Made by a program: the position numbers and the translations under genes. 64,000 nt of DNA, taken from positions 62,001 through 126,000 of the forward strand of contig NZ_JAKZGS010000002.1 in the NCBI RefSeq assembly GCF_022549695.1, written 5' to 3'. The notes beneath the pieces are model-generated. The model made no database searches. It worked only from the letters and a program-made list of their open reading frames with translations, and had not been told where the DNA came from. Every line of letters starts with the position of its first letter. Within the stretch, counting starts at the first letter, position 1. Positions 61,841 to 64,000 of this stretch are shown here, one piece after another. The DNA comes from Belliella calami. GTDB taxonomy: Bacteria; Bacteroidota; Bacteroidia; Cytophagales; Cyclobacteriaceae.

Positions 61841-64000
61841 TTAATTGTTTGGTTCCTCGGTTACATTGTTTTCTGAATCTGGGCTATCATCTTGGTTTGA
61901 TCCTTCCTCTGGAATGGTCAAGTTTAATTCTTCCTCAGTTTCTTCTTCTTTTTTGATTTTTTCAACTGAAGAAATTTCATCATTTTCTCCAAGTTTGATA
62001 AGTCTAACACCTTGTGTGGCTCTACCCATGACCCTTAGATTTGAGACAGGAGTCCTTATGGTGATTCCGGACTTATTGATAATCATCAAATCATCTGTGT
62101 CAACTACTTCTTTGATTGCAACTAGACTTCCGGTTTTTTCAGTGACACTCATTGCTTTTACTCCTTTTCCTCCTCTATTTGTGATTCTGTAGGCATCAAG
62201 CTCGGAGCGCTTTCCGTAACCCTTTTCTGATACGACCAAGAGCGTCGCATCCTCTCGAGATGCACATACCATGCCAATTACATGGTCATTAACATCACTT
62301 AACTTAATTGCTTTTACTCCTGTAGCTGTCCTACCCATTGGTCTGACTGTAGATTCATGGAAATGGATGGCTCTACCTGATTTGGCTGCAATGATAATAT
62401 GGGAATCTCCATTCGTCATTTCCACTTGCATCAGTTGATCTTCATCCCTGATATTCAATGCAATGATACCATTGGTTCTCGGTCTTGAGTATTGCTCCAA
62501 AGTGGTTTTTTTGATGATTCCTTTTTTGGTAACCATCACTAGGAAATTATTGTTTATATAATCTTCGTCTCCTAAATCTCCTACTTGAATTATCGATCTA
62601 ATTCTATCTTCTGATGTAATATTGATCAAATTTTGAATAGGCCTGCCTTTCGATGCTTTCGAACCTTCTGGAATTGCATATGTTTTCAGCCAGAATAACT
62701 TTCCTAAATCTGTAAATATTAAAAGATAATTATGTGTCGATGCTGTAAATAGGTACTCAGTCCAATCATCATTCTTGGTTGTCGCACCTCTTGAACCCAC
62801 TCCTCCTCTACTTTGAGTTCTGTATTCGGTCAATGCTGTCCTTTTGATATAACCTTCATGGGAAACTGTAATAACAACTTCCTCATTTGGAATCATGTCT
62901 TCATAACTAAAATCTTCCGCATTATGCTCGATCTCAGTTCTTCTATCATCAGCATATCTTTGTTTGATCTCTGCAAGTTCATCTTTGATGATTTGCATAC
63001 GTTTATCTTCATTGGCAAGAATTTCCTTCAACTCTTCAATTAGAAGCATGATCTGATCATATTCTTCCTGGATCTTATCTCTCTCCATGCCTGTGAGGCG
63101 CTGAAGTCTCATATCCAGAATTGCTCTTGCTTGAATTTCACTCAACTCAAAGCGTTCCATCAAACCGTTTCGGGCAGTCTCAGGATCTCTCGAACTTCTG
63201 ATCAATGAAATCACCTCGTCAAGATTATCCAAAGCAATCAAATAACCCAACAAAATATGGGCTCTTTTCTCAGCTTCCCTCAGTTCATATTCAGTCCTTC
63301 TTATGACTACTTCGTGACGGTGATTGACATAATGCACAATCATGTCTTTCAAGTTCAACGTATAAGGTCTTCCTTTAACTAGAGCGACGTTATTCACTGA
63401 AAATGAAGTCTGTAACTGCGTTTGTTTATAAAGATTATTCAACACCACATTTGAAATGGCATCTCTTTTCAGTTCATAGACAATCCGCATTCCTTGTCTA
63501 TCAGATTCATCTCTGATAGCTGAAATACCATCTATTTTTTTCTCTGTAATCAGCTGAGCAGTCTTCTCGATCATATTGGCTTTGTTCACCAAATATGGAA
63601 TCTCAGAGATGATGATCATCTCCTTGCCACTGTCTTTAGTTTCTATCCCAGCTTTTCCTCGTACGATGATCCTTCCCCTTCCTGTTTCGAATGCAGCTTT
63701 TACACCATTATAGCCATAGATGATTCCTCCAGTAGGGAAATCTGGGGCTACAATAAATTCCATCAATTCAGAAATAGTAATATCTCTATTATCAATGTAG
63801 GCGGTAATGCCATCTACAATTTCCCCTAGATTATGGGGAGCCATATTTGTTGCCATACCAACTGCAATTCCCGAAGCACCATTCAATAGAAGTGCAGGGA
63901 TTTTTGCTGGTAATACAACAGGCTCCTTCAATGAATCATCAAAGTTCAGTTGAAAATCAACAGTTTCTTTGTTGATATCGATCAAAAGCTCTTCAGCGAT
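61841..64000 (-). CDS. gyrA: DNA gyrase subunit A, 5' part outside window
   Basis: About 720 residues of GyrA: the frame stays open to the right edge, where it reads IAEELLIDINKETVDFQ. The catalytic Tyr and residues before about 145 are beyond the edge. NGASGIAVGMATNMAPHNL near the start, the coiled-coil region, and C-terminal beta-pinwheel blades with the GyrA-box-like QSRGGVGSRGATTK near residue 310 of this fragment are visible. The tail after about 685 is strongly acidic (EEETEEELN, then PDSENNVTEEPNN). The gene is complete at its 3' end only. Confidence 0.96.
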   Translation of the reverse strand: MAEELLIDINKETVDFQLNFDDSLKEPVVLPAKIPALLLNGASGIAVGMATNMAPHNLGEIVDGITAYIDNRDITISELMEFIVAPDFPTGGIIYGYNGVKAAFETGRGRIIVRGKAGIETKDSGKEMIIISEIPYLVNKANMIEKTAQLITEKKIDGISAIRDESDRQGMRIVYELKRDAISNVVLNNLYKQTQLQTSFSVNNVALVKGRPYTLNLKDMIVHYVNHRHEVVIRRTEYELREAEKRAHILLGYLIALDNLDEVISLIRSSRDPETARNGLMERFELSEIQARAILDMRLQRLTGMERDKIQEEYDQIMLLIEELKEILANEDKRMQIIKDELAEIKQRYADDRRTEIEHNAEDFSYEDMIPNEEVVITVSHEGYIKRTALTEYRTQSRGGVGSRGATTKNDDWTEYLFTASTHNYLLIFTDLGKLFWLKTYAIPEGSKASKGRPIQNLINITSEDRIRSIIQVGDLGDEDYINNNFLVMVTKKGIIKKTTLEQYSRPRTNGIIALNIRDEDQLMQVEMTNGDSHIIIAAKSGRAIHFHESTVRPMGRTATGVKAIKLSDVNDHVIGMVCASREDATLLVVSEKGYGKRSELDAYRITNRGGKGVKAMSVTEKTGSLVAIKEVVDTDDLMIINKSGITIRTPVSNLRVMGRATQGVRLIKLGENDEISSVEKIKKEEETEEELNLTIPEEGSNQDDSPDSENNVTEEPNN

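Overview
The window looks like chromosomal DNA of an AT-rich Bacteroidota, most likely order Cytophagales and probably family Cyclobacteriaceae (inference). Signs are a SusC/SusD pair, TAnnTTTG-type -7 promoter boxes, few Shine-Dalgarno sequences, an N-acylornithine-type arginine operon, GlsB/GlsA-like acyltransferases, and a proteorhodopsin-crtY-blh operon. I found no tRNA, rRNA, CRISPR array or transposase gene. Both ends are cut: an Omp85-type barrel ends at 155 and gyrA runs off the right edge.

Layout. 1-4.5 kb: housekeeping genes (aspartoacylase-like, murB, dCMP deaminase, DUF202, TerC). 4.5-8 kb: convergent ppx/gppA and ppk1 around a structured intergenic region. 8-10.1 kb: gyrB. 10.5-13.3 kb: a light-driven proton pump with lycopene cyclase and the retinal-forming Blh oxygenase. 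13.3-15.4 kb: CoA-binding protein and a GlsB/GlsA-like lipid pair. 15.7-22.2 kb: SDR, methyltransferase, class III aminotransferase, penicillin acylase family protein, msrB. 22.4-25.3 kb: a repeat-rich SGS lipoprotein with small membrane proteins and an MpaB-type oxygenase. 25.4-31.8 kb: PD40 protein, SMP-30 protein, thioesterase, and metE under a cobalamin riboswitch. 31.8-33.1 kb: a zinc-ribbon microprotein and an XRE-Fic protein. 33.3-42.2 kb: the arginine operon. 42.2-46.5 kb: YceI-barrel-YceI and a DUF6909-like protein. 46.6-48.2 kb: a two-gene ATPase plus PD-(D/E)xK-like unit. 48.4-50.4 kb: DinB and an M28 peptidase. 51.1-55.5 kb: SusC/SusD. 55.9-60.2 kb: Na+/solute symporter, a 33-residue membrane ORF and a PIG-L deacetylase. 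60.6-64 kb: a TPR protein and gyrA.

The least described item is a family of about 150-bp non-autonomous mobile elements. Three copies (17598-17747, 18995-19145, 50450-50599) are 150, 151 and 150 bp long. They have imperfect terminal inverted repeats and 10-bp direct repeats at their borders that look like target-site duplications. Internally they carry two interleaved inverted repeats. Two copies bracket an aminotransferase gene.

Other points of interest: the arginine carbamoyltransferase has Val at the residue that separates acetyl- from succinylornithine enzymes, which predicts a succinylated pathway. The rhodopsin keeps the glycine that opens a carotenoid-antenna site in xanthorhodopsin, and a terminator separates it from its retinal-synthesis genes. 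The arginine operon has a possible Arg-codon leader ORF. The ATPase/nuclease-like pair is a possible defence module.
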